Positions 54,607-63,207 of a DNA stretch of 64,000 bases are shown here, piece after piece. A model generated the notes under the pieces. The model saw only the letters and a program-made list of their open reading frames with translations. It was not told the origin of the DNA and made no database searches. Position 1 is the first letter of the stretch. Every line of letters begins with the position of its first letter. Source of the stretch: CAVTHK01 sp964552235 (lineage in GTDB: Bacteria; Spirochaetota; Spirochaetia; SZUA-6; CAVTHK01); NCBI GenBank assembly GCA_964552235.1, contig CAZKGO010000011.1, positions 15,983 through 79,982 on the forward strand. Reading direction: 5' to 3'. The position numbers were made by a program, and so were the translations under genes.

Positions 54607-55590
54607 ATGGCGGCGCTTCTGGAAGTGCGGGACCTCGCGACCTGGTTCAAGACCGACGACGGCATCGTCAAGGCTGTCGACGGCGTTTCCTTTGCCCTCA
54701 ACGGCGGGGAGACTCTCGGCCTGGTGGGGGAGTCGGGCTGCGGCAAGTCGGTGACCAACCTGTCGATCATGCGCCTGGTGCCTCAGCCGCCCGGCCGCAT
54801 CGTGCGCGGGAGCGTGCTGTTCCAGGGCCAGGATGTGCTCTCGCTCAGCGAGGAAACCCTCCGCGGGATTCGCGGCAACCGGATCTCGATGATCTTCCAG
54901 GACCCGATGACCTCCCTCAACCCGTTCCTCCGCGTCTCGACCCAGCTGGTGGAGACGATCATGCTCCACCAGGGGCTCACGCGGCCCGACGCCCTCGAAG
55001 CGGCCGTCGGGATGCTCAAGCGCGTCGGGATCCCGGCCCCTGAGCGCCGCATCCGCGGCTACCCGCACCAGTTCTCGGGAGGCATGCGCCAGCGGGTCAT
55101 GATCGCCATGGCGCTGTCGTGCAATCCCCGCCTTCTCATCGCCGATGAGCCGACGACGGCGCTGGACGTGACCATCCAGGCCCAGATCCTGGAGCTGATC
55201 AAGAAGCTGTCCGCAGAGACGGCAACGGCGGTGATCCTCATCACCCACGACCTGGGCGTGGTCGCGGGAATGGCGGACTCGGTCTGCGTGATGTACGCCG
55301 GCCGGATCGTGGAGCGCGGCGAGACCCAGGAGCTGTTCGCCGATCCCAGGCATCCCTACACCAAGGGTCTGCTGCGCTCGATTCCCCGGGTCGATGCCTC
55401 GGGTCGCCAAAGGCTGCACTCGATCAAGGGACAGCCGCCGAACCTCATCGACATGCCGGACTGCTGCCCGTTCTACCCCAGGTGCGACTCGGCGATGGAC
55501 GTGTGCCGGCATCGATATCCCCCCGAAACGCGCTTCAGCGCCACCCGTGCCGCCCACTGCTGGCTGCATTCCACGGAGGCGCGGCCGTGA
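54607..55590 (+). CDS. oppD: Oligopeptide transporter ATPase OppD
   Basis: A 327-residue ABC ATPase: Walker A GESGCGKSVTNLS, Q-loop MIFQDPMTSLNP, signature QFSGGMRQRVMIAMAL, Walker B LLIADEPTTALDV, H-loop ILITHDLG, then the oligopeptide-type C-terminal extension with cysteines in CCPFYPRCDSAMDVCRHRYP. ATG 54607 follows oppC by 12 nt. Its TGA overlaps the oppF GTG (GTGA). Confidence 0.95.
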   Translation: MAALLEVRDLATWFKTDDGIVKAVDGVSFALNGGETLGLVGESGCGKSVTNLSIMRLVPQPPGRIVRGSVLFQGQDVLSLSEETLRGIRGNRISMIFQDPMTSLNPFLRVSTQLVETIMLHQGLTRPDALEAAVGMLKRVGIPAPERRIRGYPHQFSGGMRQRVMIAMALSCNPRLLIADEPTTALDVTIQAQILELIKKLSAETATAVILITHDLGVVAGMADSVCVMYAGRIVERGETQELFADPRHPYTKGLLRSIPRVDASGRQRLHSIKGQPPNLIDMPDCCPFYPRCDSAMDVCRHRYPPETRFSATRAAHCWLHSTEARP

Positions 55591-56588
55591 GCGAAGCCCT
55601 GCTCCAGGTCCGCGATCTCAAGCAGCACTTCCCGATCGAAGAGGGCCTGATCATCAGGCGGCGAGTCGGCAGCATCCGGGCGGTCGACGGCGTCAGCTTC
55701 GACATCGGCAGCGGCGAGACGCTGGGCCTGGTGGGCGAGTCAGGCTGTGGAAAATCCACGACCGCGCGCTCGATCGCCCAGCTGTACCGGCCGACGTCCG
55801 GCAGCGTGCTGCTGGAGGGCCGCGATCTGTGCCGGCTGCCCGTCGACGAGCTGCTCGCCGCTCGGCGCAATCTCCAGATGATCTTCCAGGACCCCTACGC
55901 GTCGCTGAACCCGCGAATGGCGGTGGGAGAGATCATCGGCGAGCCGCTGGTGATCTATGCGCGGCGCGGCATCGTCAGGATGACGGCGGCTGAAATCGGC
56001 GAGAGGGTCCAATCCCTGATGGAGCGCGTCGGGCTGAACCGCATGTTCCGCAACCGGTACCCGCACGAGTTCTCGGGAGGCCAGCGGCAGCGCATCGGAG
56101 TGGCCCGGGCCCTCGCCCTCGAGCCGAGGCTGATCCTGGCCGACGAGCCGGTGAGCGCGCTCGACGTCTCGATCCAGTCCCAGATCCTGAACCTGCTCGC
56201 CGACCTGCAGCAGGAGATGGGCCTCTCCTACCTGTTCATCGCCCACGATCTCGGCGTCATCGAGTACATCTCGCACCGCGTTGCGGTCATGTACCTGGGC
56301 CGCATTGTGGAGCTGGCCTCGTCGGCCGACCTGTACCGCAGGCCTCTGCACCCCTACACGCAGGCGCTGCTGTCGGCGGTCCCGATCCCGGACCCGGCCG
56401 TCGAGCGCAGGCGGCGGCGGATCATCCTGAGCGGCGACGTGCCTTCGCCCGACACCGAGCGGGCCGACTGCCACTTCTACGACCGCTGCCCGGTCCGCAT
56501 GGACAAGTGCCGCCGTCACGTGCCGCCGCTGCAGAGCGTCGACGGCAGCCACCAGGTGGCCTGCTACAGGTACTTCGAGCCCGAGTAG
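55587..56588 (+). CDS. oppF: Oligopeptide transporter ATPase OppF
   Basis: A 333-residue ABC ATPase: Walker A GESGCGKSTTARSI, MIFQDPYASLNPRM, signature EFSGGQRQRIGVARAL, Walker B LILADEPVSALDV, LFIAHDLGVI and the C-terminal HFYDRCPVRMDKCRRHVPPL cysteine region. GTG 55587 (GGAGG 7 nt upstream) gives the natural SEALLQVRDLKQHF start and overlaps oppD by 4 bp. Last gene of the operon; the next gene converges 11 nt away. Confidence 0.95.
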   Translation: MSEALLQVRDLKQHFPIEEGLIIRRRVGSIRAVDGVSFDIGSGETLGLVGESGCGKSTTARSIAQLYRPTSGSVLLEGRDLCRLPVDELLAARRNLQMIFQDPYASLNPRMAVGEIIGEPLVIYARRGIVRMTAAEIGERVQSLMERVGLNRMFRNRYPHEFSGGQRQRIGVARALALEPRLILADEPVSALDVSIQSQILNLLADLQQEMGLSYLFIAHDLGVIEYISHRVAVMYLGRIVELASSADLYRRPLHPYTQALLSAVPIPDPAVERRRRRIILSGDVPSPDTERADCHFYDRCPVRMDKCRRHVPPLQSVDGSHQVACYRYFEPE

Positions 56589-56599
56589 CCCCGGGGGGG

Positions 56600-57076
56600 C
56601 TATCTCTCGATCGCGATTCCCGAAAGGCGCGAGACCTCGCCGGCGAACTCCCGCAGGCGATCGCCGGCCGCCCCTCTGGCCATATCGATCCTGAAGCTCC
56701 TGCCCTCGTCGACCGAAATCGACAGCGACACCACCGAGCGGCCCATCGACTGCCTGCTCTCGGCGAGGCGCAGGCCCCTGACCTGGGAAATCGACCAGCG
56801 CCGGTCACGGGTGAGGCCGACGATGCCGACCCGGTACGCGACGTCCTGCGGCGAGAAGATCCACCTCTCGTCGTAGACCGCAGCCATGACGCTGGCGGCG
56901 AACAGCACGTAGGCGACGATGTTGGACCGGTCGATGAGACGCTCGGAGGCCGATGCGAGGGCAGCGAGCAGGAGGGCCGCGATCGCCACGAATCCGATCC
57001 TGTAGAGCAGCGAAACCGAGTACTCGAGACGGTCGGGACCCCTGCGCTTGATTGACAACCAGCCGGCTCCGAGCAT
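56600..57076 (-). CDS. Two-helix membrane protein with PH-like domain, hypothetical
   Basis: A 158-residue protein: short N-terminus (WLSIKRRGPDRLEYSVSLLYR), two hydrophobic segments (residues ~22-42 and ~48-68), then a soluble part with DERWIFSPQDVAYRVGIVGLTRDRRWSISQVRGLRLAESRQ and SISVDEGRSFRIDMARG, which reads like a bacterial PH (YdbT/YdbS-like) domain. Function unknown. ATG 57076 begins 5 nt after the RodZ-like stop: third gene of the lolA operon. Confidence 0.6.
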   Translation of the reverse strand: MLGAGWLSIKRRGPDRLEYSVSLLYRIGFVAIAALLLAALASASERLIDRSNIVAYVLFAASVMAAVYDERWIFSPQDVAYRVGIVGLTRDRRWSISQVRGLRLAESRQSMGRSVVSLSISVDEGRSFRIDMARGAAGDRLREFAGEVSRLSGIAIER

Positions 57077-57081
57077 GGCGT

Positions 57082-58224
57082 TCAGTAGATCGAGCCGACT
57101 TCGAGCTGGTACTTGCCCCCGGCGTCCTGCCGGGTCCACCGGATGATCTTGGTCACCACCTGACCGGGCCGCCCCAGAGGCACTTCCTGGCCCTGCACCG
57201 TGAGCCGGACCGCTCCGGCGTTCGAGACCCACAGCCGGATCTGCCGCTGGACGTTGTCGAGCACGAAGGTCTCGCCCTTCTGGAAGAAACGCTGGTCTCT
57301 GGCGGTTTCGTCGGAGAGATAGCGGAACAGCGTGCTGCCGCGGAAATCGGCGTTGACCGTGAATACCGAGGGGGCATCGGCCGTCACGATCACCTGCTTC
57401 TCGGCAACGTCGACCGCGGCGGCGGGCACAGCCGGCGCGGGGGCCGGCGCAGGCGCGGACGCAGGGGCGGCCGACGCTGCGGCGGGGGGCGCGGCCGGCT
57501 GCGGGGCGGCGACCGCACCCGCTCCGTCCACGAGCCGGGTCAGCCCGAGGTTGATCCGCCTCCTGGCCTGCAGCAGGTCGATGTCGTTGAACACGATCTT
57601 GAGGTCCGGCTTGGAATCCAGATCGAGATCCACGAACCGGTCCTCGCTGTAGGCCAGGCGCACCATGCCCCCCGGCACGGTGAGCTCGACGCGGTTGTCG
57701 CTCACGGTCGTGATCTCGACGCGGTAGCGCCGATCGCCCATGGAGACCGAAACGACGTCCTTTTCGTTGAACCACTGCGTCAGGGCGTCGCTCTGGAACA
57801 CGACCTCTTCGACGCCCTTGGGCCTGGCGGGCGCAGCGGCGGCCGCCTCGGGAGCTGCGCCCCGGGAGCGCAGCAGCAGAGCCAGTCCGCCGCCCAGCAG
57901 CGCGAGCACCACGACCGCCGCGATCGCCAGGAGCTTGATCGGCGGCGTGCGCCGGCTCGCCAGCAGCTCCTCCATCGGAAGCGGCTGCTCCTGGATCTTG
58001 ATGTTGCGGTACAGCGCCACCAGCTCGTCCCGCGGCAGCCCGAGGTAGTCGGCGTAGTTGCGCAGAAAACCGGTCAGGTAGGTCTCGCCCGGGAAGGCGG
58101 AAAAGTCCTCCTGCTCCAGCGCCTCGATGTAGCGGCGGGAAATGCGCGTGTCGCGAGCGATCTGCTCCACGGTAATATTGCGTTTCTCGCGGGCGGCCTT
58201 CAGGATTTCGCCGAGCGACTCCAT
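57082..58224 (-). CDS. RodZ-like protein (HTH + single TM + periplasmic domain)
   Basis: A 380-residue protein. Residues ~1-75 are a Cro/CI-like HTH_25 (ESLGEILKAAREKRNITVEQIARDTRISRRYIEALEQEDFSAFPGETYLTGFLRNYADYLGL), then a basic linker, a transmembrane helix (residues ~107-128, LLAIAAVVVLALLGGGLALLL) and a periplasmic part with an Ala/Pro-rich linker and a C-terminal DUF4115-like beta domain. RodZ links MreB to the envelope; here the periplasmic region is longer. ATG 58224 is 2 nt after the lolA stop, with CGGAG before it. Confidence 0.8.
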   Translation of the reverse strand: MESLGEILKAAREKRNITVEQIARDTRISRRYIEALEQEDFSAFPGETYLTGFLRNYADYLGLPRDELVALYRNIKIQEQPLPMEELLASRRTPPIKLLAIAAVVVLALLGGGLALLLRSRGAAPEAAAAAPARPKGVEEVVFQSDALTQWFNEKDVVSVSMGDRRYRVEITTVSDNRVELTVPGGMVRLAYSEDRFVDLDLDSKPDLKIVFNDIDLLQARRRINLGLTRLVDGAGAVAAPQPAAPPAAASAAPASAPAPAPAPAVPAAAVDVAEKQVIVTADAPSVFTVNADFRGSTLFRYLSDETARDQRFFQKGETFVLDNVQRQIRLWVSNAGAVRLTVQGQEVPLGRPGQVVTKIIRWTRQDAGGKYQLEVGSIY

Positions 58225-58226
58225 GC

Positions 58227-58907
58227 TCACTCCGTCTCGAAAAGGAAGTTCCGATACACGTTGGCGCTCGCCGGCGGCCGGTAGTCGAAGCGAGCGTCGG
58301 GGATGCCCTGGTTGGTCCGGACGTTCCTGATGTCCATCACGATCTCGCGCGTGCCGGTGGATCCCGCGACTCGGCGTATCATCAGGTTCTTGTCGAAGGC
58401 GATCTCCAGCCGCCGGAAGCCGTCCAGCGACAGGCTCTGGAACTTGAGCTTGGTCACCATCTCGCGCGAGCCCTCCTCGAGGGGAACCGGCTCGGGTCCC
58501 ACCACGTACGCGGCGCTGTAGTGAGTCCTGAGGTAGCTCAGCTCGCGGCTCGATGCCATGAGCGCCAGGGCGGCTTCGCTGCGCCTCTGCAGCTTCTGCT
58601 CGAGCACGTACGAGTAGCGCGGCACGTAGACGACCAGCGTTTCGCCGTTGGAGGCAAGGACCTGCTCGCGCGGCCGGGTAAAATCGATGCGAAGCTTGTT
58701 GGGGCTCTTGTAGGCGAGCCGTCCGGTCATCGGCTCCTGTTCGCCCTCGGAGCTGATGGTCACGTCCGCCTGGTAGTCGCGTATTCCGCCGAACTTCTGC
58801 GAGACGCGCTCGAGAAAGACCGCCGGCGTGACGATGTCCTGAGCTGCGGCCGCACCCGCCGCAAGAACGAGCGCGGCCAGGACGGCCGCGCCGGAAACGC
58901 GCTTCAT
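58227..58907 (-). CDS. Outer-membrane lipoprotein carrier LolA-type protein
   Basis: A 226-residue periplasmic protein: Sec signal (MKRVSGAAVLAALVLAAGAAAAQ), then FLERVSQKFGGIRDYQADVTISSEGEQEPMTGRLAYKSPNKLRIDFTRPREQVLASNGETLVVYVPRYSYVLEQKL, the LolA beta-barrel opening with the conserved W/Y-L-R-F pattern. LolA ferries lipoproteins to the outer membrane. ATG 58907 gives a normal signal peptide; the TTG at 58919 is less likely. Confidence 0.8.
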   Translation of the reverse strand: MKRVSGAAVLAALVLAAGAAAAQDIVTPAVFLERVSQKFGGIRDYQADVTISSEGEQEPMTGRLAYKSPNKLRIDFTRPREQVLASNGETLVVYVPRYSYVLEQKLQRRSEAALALMASSRELSYLRTHYSAAYVVGPEPVPLEEGSREMVTKLKFQSLSLDGFRRLEIAFDKNLMIRRVAGSTGTREIVMDIRNVRTNQGIPDARFDYRPPASANVYRNFLFETE

Positions 58908-58918
58908 GGTGACGATCA

Positions 58919-58946
58919 ATCTTAGCGATCATCAGGCGTTTGTCAA
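58919..58946 (-). promoter_or_regulatory. Promoter of the lolA operon
   Basis: On the minus strand perfect TTGACA (58946-58941), 16 bp, TAAGAT (58924-58919); the start would be about 5 nt before ATG 58907, so this mRNA is almost leaderless. Confidence 0.55.
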
Positions 58947-58975
58947 GCAACAGGATGTTGCGAGCCCGGAAGCGA

Positions 58976-59076
58976 CAGGGCGCTCTGGTCCCGAGCGAAG
59001 CCCGGGAATGCCACAGGCCCCTGGCGAGGACAGGGATGTCCCCATGCGAAGCATGGGCCCCGACGCGTACAGGAGA
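58976..59076. repeat. Dispersed palindromic repeat, copy C
   Basis: Blocks GGCGCTCTGGTCCCGAGCGAAG-like and CCGGGAATGCCACAGGCCCC match the CTGGTCCGAAGCGAAGCTCCGGAATGGCCCGGGCCC block of copy B. The core hairpin is GGACAGGGATGTCC (59028-59041), followed by a CCCATGC-GAA-GCATGGG hairpin. Confidence 0.55.
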
Positions 59077-59125
59077 TTGACATCAGCGCCGGGGCAGGCA
59101 ACAGGCGCCGGCGACCCGCCCGGAC

Positions 59126-61570
59126 TCAGCCGCTGCCGCCGTCGGTCTGCACGTAGCGGGCGACCAGGTAGCGGAGGTGGTCGTCGTCGAGCTTGAGCGG
59201 CCCGCCGCAGGAGGCGCAGCGCATCCTGCCGTCGACCGCCGTCCGCGATGCGCAGCCCACGCAGTAGATGCGGCCGCAGGCGGTGCAGCGGCCCGCGGGG
59301 CAGTCTGCGGGCGGCTCGCCGCGCAGCCGCAGGGCGGGCTGCGGGGGCACCTCGCGCGGCACCCACCAGGAGCGGTCGCACTCGCTGCAGCGCAGCTCGG
59401 TCTCCCACCCGCCGCGTATGCGCTCGCGCAGCCGCAGGGCTCGCTCGTTGCCCGGCTCCTCGGCCAGGACCGCCTCCGCGATCCCGCGGGCCTCCTCGAC
59501 CCGCCCCCGCTCCAGGTGCAGCCGCGCCAGGTTCACCCGCAGGTCCGCGTTGCTGGGATCGAGCTCCAGGCCCGCCTGCAGCGAGAGCTCGGCGCGGCGC
59601 CAGGCGCCCTGCACCAGCGCCAGGTGAGCGTTCAGGTTGTAGACCTCCGGCGAGGGGCTCTCCTCGGCGAGCCAGCCGAGCAGCTCCTCCGCCCTGAGGA
59701 TCATGTCGGTCTCGATGCAGGCCGCCGCGAGGTTCTTCGCGATCTCGACGTTGGTCGCGTCGGCCTCCAGGGCCCGCTCGTAGTCGGCGATCGCCGACGC
59801 CAAGTCGCCGTCCAGCGCCGCGATGTTGCCCCTCTGGTTCAGCAGCCGCGCGTCGCCGGGATGGCGCTCCAGGGCCTGTTCCAGCACGCGCCTGGCCTCG
59901 GCAAGCGATCCCGAGCGCGTGAGCGCCTCGGCCAGGTTCGCCGAGACGTCCGGATCGGCGGCTGTCGCCTGGAGGGCGGTCCGAAAGGCCGCAATCGCCT
60001 CCTCGGTGCGGCCGTCGGCCAGCAGCAGCTGGCCGTGCAGGTTGTTGATCCAGGGGTCCTCGGGCGCCAGGGCGAGCGCCTCGGCCAGGTCGGCCCTGCA
60101 GTCCTGCCCCAGCAGGTGCAGGCTCTCGGCGAGGCGGAAGCGGTACAGCGCACTCGCCGGCTCCAGCGCCGCGGCGCGGCGCAGCGGCTCCAGCGCCTGC
60201 TGCCGCCGCCCCGTCTCGATCAGCAGCAATCCGTAGAGGTAGCTCACGCCGCTGTCTTCGCATCCCTCGTCCACAAGCTCGCGCAGCAGCGCCTCGGCTT
60301 CGCGCTTTCGGCCTTCGTGAAAGTGCACCTTGGCCTCGATGGCCCGGGCCTCGACGTCGTGCGGCTCGATGCGGCGCATGTGCGCGAGCACGGGCGCGAG
60401 GTCGTCGTAGGCCTCCTGGCGGAACAGTTCCCGGGCGGCCGCGCGGAACAGCGGCAGCGCCTCGCCGTCGCGGCCCCGCGCCACCAGCACTCGGGCGGCG
60501 TTCGCCTGGTACAGCGGCATGCCCGGCTCGAGGGCTGCAGCCTTGAGGTAGGCGGCCTCCGCCTCCTCGAGCCTGCCGAGCGAGTGACTGACGTTGCCGG
60601 CGAGGTTCCACAGGATCGAGTCGGAGTCGAACCGCGGCAGGATCCGCCGCAGGGCGGCATCGGCTTCCGGATACCGGTCGAGCAGGTAGAGGAGGTTGGC
60701 CTTTTCCTTGAGCGCACCCTCGTGGCCGGGATCCACGCGCAGCGTCCGCTCGACGGCCTCGAGGGCCTCGGCGTACAGGCGCAGCCGCAGGAGGCACTCG
60801 GCGAGCAGGAACAGCTCCTCTGCCGTGCCGGCGCGGCCGCGCAGGCCGCGTCGCAGCTGCACAACCGCAGCGGCGTACTGCTGCCGCTCCGCGAACCCGC
60901 GCGCCAGAGTGAGCCGGTGCTCGGCGCTCGCGGGCACCACCTCGACCCATCGCGCGTACGCCCGCTCGACTTCGATCGGCCGGGATTCCAGCGACAGGCT
61001 CTCGAAGGCAAAGCGCGCTTGGGGCCTCTCCTCGTAGTTCTGAGCGGCCAAGCCGAAGCGTCCGCTGCCGATCGTATCGTCGTCGACCTCGCCGATCCAC
61101 TCGTCGTCGACGTAGAACGAGAAGTGAGACCCGCGCGCGATGACGCGCAGCTGGTTGTCGGCGGGGCTGATGAGGGGATTGGCGGTCCAGCCGATCAGCG
61201 GCGCAGGGTTGCCGTTGAACACCAGGTCGAAGCGGAACAGGCCCCGGTTGGAGACCAGGAAGTAGTAGAAGCTCGACTCGTCGACGTAGCGCAGCACGAA
61301 GCCGACGGCCGAATGGCCGTTGGACTCCTCAAAGCGGGCTCGCGCCTCGACGACCAGGTCGTCGAACCGGTGCTCGCTGTTGGTCGTCCAGGCAAAGAGG
61401 CTTTCGCGCTTGAGCAGCAGGTGAAAGCGGCGCCGCTCGGTCCAGGCGCGGTAGTCGGCCGAATCCTGCTCTTCGAGACGACGGCGATCGAGCCACCGGA
61501 ACGAAGTCCTCCAGTGCTCCCGGCCGATGGCCTCGGGGTCAGTGCGCTTTCGCCGCCAGGGAAACAGCAT
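59126..61570 (-). CDS. Large TPR protein with N-terminal lectin-like and C-terminal zinc-ribbon domains
   Basis: An 814-residue cytoplasmic protein in three parts. Residues ~45-205 look like a concanavalin-like jelly-roll (FARFEES..AVGFVLRYVDESSFYYFLVSNRGLFRFDLVF, LRVIARGSHFSFYVDDEWIGEVDDDTIGSGRFGLAAQNYEERPQARFAFESLSL), as in DUF1080-type domains. Residues ~205-715 hold about 13-14 TPR units. Residues ~720-800 hold two four-cysteine zinc ribbons (CSECDRSWW, CPAGRCTACGRIYCVGCAS, CASCGG). No signal peptide. Probably a scaffold; the target is unknown. ATG 61570; promoter TGGACG-18-TATAAT at 61641-61612. Confidence 0.75.
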   Translation of the reverse strand: MLFPWRRKRTDPEAIGREHWRTSFRWLDRRRLEEQDSADYRAWTERRRFHLLLKRESLFAWTTNSEHRFDDLVVEARARFEESNGHSAVGFVLRYVDESSFYYFLVSNRGLFRFDLVFNGNPAPLIGWTANPLISPADNQLRVIARGSHFSFYVDDEWIGEVDDDTIGSGRFGLAAQNYEERPQARFAFESLSLESRPIEVERAYARWVEVVPASAEHRLTLARGFAERQQYAAAVVQLRRGLRGRAGTAEELFLLAECLLRLRLYAEALEAVERTLRVDPGHEGALKEKANLLYLLDRYPEADAALRRILPRFDSDSILWNLAGNVSHSLGRLEEAEAAYLKAAALEPGMPLYQANAARVLVARGRDGEALPLFRAAARELFRQEAYDDLAPVLAHMRRIEPHDVEARAIEAKVHFHEGRKREAEALLRELVDEGCEDSGVSYLYGLLLIETGRRQQALEPLRRAAALEPASALYRFRLAESLHLLGQDCRADLAEALALAPEDPWINNLHGQLLLADGRTEEAIAAFRTALQATAADPDVSANLAEALTRSGSLAEARRVLEQALERHPGDARLLNQRGNIAALDGDLASAIADYERALEADATNVEIAKNLAAACIETDMILRAEELLGWLAEESPSPEVYNLNAHLALVQGAWRRAELSLQAGLELDPSNADLRVNLARLHLERGRVEEARGIAEAVLAEEPGNERALRLRERIRGGWETELRCSECDRSWWVPREVPPQPALRLRGEPPADCPAGRCTACGRIYCVGCASRTAVDGRMRCASCGGPLKLDDDHLRYLVARYVQTDGGSG

Positions 61571-61611
61571 CGGGTTGGTGTCGCGCCTCGGTCGGCCGCC
61601 GGCGCGGGCGC

Positions 61612-61641
61612 ATTATAGCGAGGGTCTCGGGAGCACGTCCA
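61612..61641 (-). promoter_or_regulatory. Promoter of the TPR gene
   Basis: On the minus strand TGGACG (61641-61636), 18 bp, perfect TATAAT (61617-61612); ~35-nt leader. Confidence 0.5.
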
Positions 61642-61685
61642 CGGCCGGGCGTCCACTCCCAGCATACAGCCCGGCAGGCAGGTCG

Positions 61686-63194
61686 TCAGGGCGCCGGCTT
61701 GATCTCGCTCTCCTTGTCGATGACGTCGTGGGCGCCGCCTTCGCGCAGGCTGGTGGCCGAGATGACGGCCAGGCGGGCGTTCCTCTGGAAATCGGGGATC
61801 GTGCGCGAGCCGCAGTTGCACATCGTCGACCGGATCTTGCGCAAGGTCAGCTCGACGTTGTCCTTGAGCTTTCCGGCGTAGGGGATGTAGACGTCGACCC
61901 CCTCTTCGAAGGCCAGGCGTCCCTCCTCCGAGTCGCCCTCGGCGTAGCGCTGCCAGTTGCGCGCCCGGTTGGAGCCTTCGCCCCAGTACTCCTTGACGAA
62001 CCCGCCCTGCACGCGCAGCCGCCGGCCCGGCGCCTCGTCGAAGCGGGCGAAGTACCGGCCCATCATGACGAAATCCGCCCCCATGGCCAGGGCGAGGGCG
62101 ATGTGGTAGTCGAGCACGACTCCGCCGTCGGAGCAGATGGGCACGTACCAGCCGGTCTCGGCGAGGTACTCGTCGCGCTCCCGGGCGACGTCGATCACCG
62201 CCGAAGCCTGTCCGCGGCCGATGCCCTTCTGCTCGCGCGTGATGCAGATCGAGCCGCCGCCGATGCCGACCTTGACAAAGTCGGCGCCGGCGCTGACCAG
62301 GTAGCGGAACCCCTCGCCGTCGACCACGTTTCCGGCCCCGACGGCGATCGAGAAGTTCTCCTTGACAAAGCGGATCGTGTCGGCCTGCCACTCGGAGTAG
62401 CCGTCCGAAGAGTCGATGCACAGCACGTCGGCTCCGGCTTCGACCAGCGCGGGCACGCGGTCGCGGAAGTCGTGGGTGTTGATCCCCGCCCCCACCAGCA
62501 GCCGCTTCTCCGCGTCGACCAGCTCGTCGGGGTTCTCCCGGTGCTCGTCGTAGTCCTGGCGGAACACCAGGTAGCAGAGCCTCTGCTGCTCGTCGATGAT
62601 CGGCAGGCTGTTGAGCTTGTGGGCCCAGATCAGGTCGTTGGCCTCCCTCAGCCCGATGCCCTCCCGCCCGCAGACCAGGCGCTCGAAGGGCGTCATGAGG
62701 GCGGCGACCGGGGTGTCGAGGCCGAGCCGGTCGGCGCGGTAGTCGCGGCCGGTGAGGATCCCCAGCAGCCTGCCGGTGGGCGATCCGTCGTGCGTGACGG
62801 CCATCGTGGTATGGCCGGTGCGGCGGGCGAGAACCAGAACGTCCCGCAGCGTCGCCTCGGCCCTGATGTTGGAGTCGCTGCGCACGAAGCCGGCCTTGAA
62901 GCGCTTGACCCGCTGCACCATGTCGGCCTGAGCCTGGATCGGCTGCGACTGGTAGATGAACGCCAGGCCGCCGCAGCGCGCCAGCGCGATCGCCAGGTTG
63001 TGGTCCGAGACCGCCTGCATGATCGACGAGACGAGGGGGACGTTGAGCTGAAGCGGCGGAGTCCCGCCTTCGGCGAACTTGACGAGCGGCGTCGCCAGGC
63101 TCACGTTGTCCGGGACGCACTCACGGGTCGTCAGGTTCGGCAGCAGCAGGTACTCGCTGAACGTCCTGGAAACCTCCGGCAGATATGTGGCCAT
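61686..63194 (-). CDS. guaB: Inosine-5'-monophosphate dehydrogenase
   Basis: A 502-residue IMPDH with a CBS pair inserted in the barrel (residues ~105-235: NIRAEATLRDVLVLARRTG...LMTPFERLVCGREGIGLREANDLIWAHKLNSLPIIDEQ). Catalytic Cys is in VKVGIGGGSICITREQKGIGRGQASAV, with SSDGYSEWQ, ICSDGGVVLDYHIALALAMGADFVMMGRYFARFDEAPG before and after; the C-terminal flap has the NWQRYAEGDSEEGRLAFEEGVDVYIPY segment. It makes XMP for guanine nucleotides. ATG 63194 has AGGGAGGG 5 nt upstream. Confidence 0.92.
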   Translation of the reverse strand: MATYLPEVSRTFSEYLLLPNLTTRECVPDNVSLATPLVKFAEGGTPPLQLNVPLVSSIMQAVSDHNLAIALARCGGLAFIYQSQPIQAQADMVQRVKRFKAGFVRSDSNIRAEATLRDVLVLARRTGHTTMAVTHDGSPTGRLLGILTGRDYRADRLGLDTPVAALMTPFERLVCGREGIGLREANDLIWAHKLNSLPIIDEQQRLCYLVFRQDYDEHRENPDELVDAEKRLLVGAGINTHDFRDRVPALVEAGADVLCIDSSDGYSEWQADTIRFVKENFSIAVGAGNVVDGEGFRYLVSAGADFVKVGIGGGSICITREQKGIGRGQASAVIDVARERDEYLAETGWYVPICSDGGVVLDYHIALALAMGADFVMMGRYFARFDEAPGRRLRVQGGFVKEYWGEGSNRARNWQRYAEGDSEEGRLAFEEGVDVYIPYAGKLKDNVELTLRKIRSTMCNCGSRTIPDFQRNARLAVISATSLREGGAHDVIDKESEIKPAP

Positions 63195-63207
63195 CGTTGC
63201 CCTCCCT

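Noticed and set aside
51469..55569. A 1366-codon open frame on the minus strand across oppA-oppD
   Set aside because: It is antisense to five clear genes, is rich in His/Arg/Glu as expected for the complement of high-GC codons, and has no domain. High GC depletes stop codons on the opposite strand.
59177..61618. An 813-codon plus-strand open frame opposite the TPR gene
   Set aside because: Composition bias only; the minus-strand TPR protein has repeats and zinc motifs.
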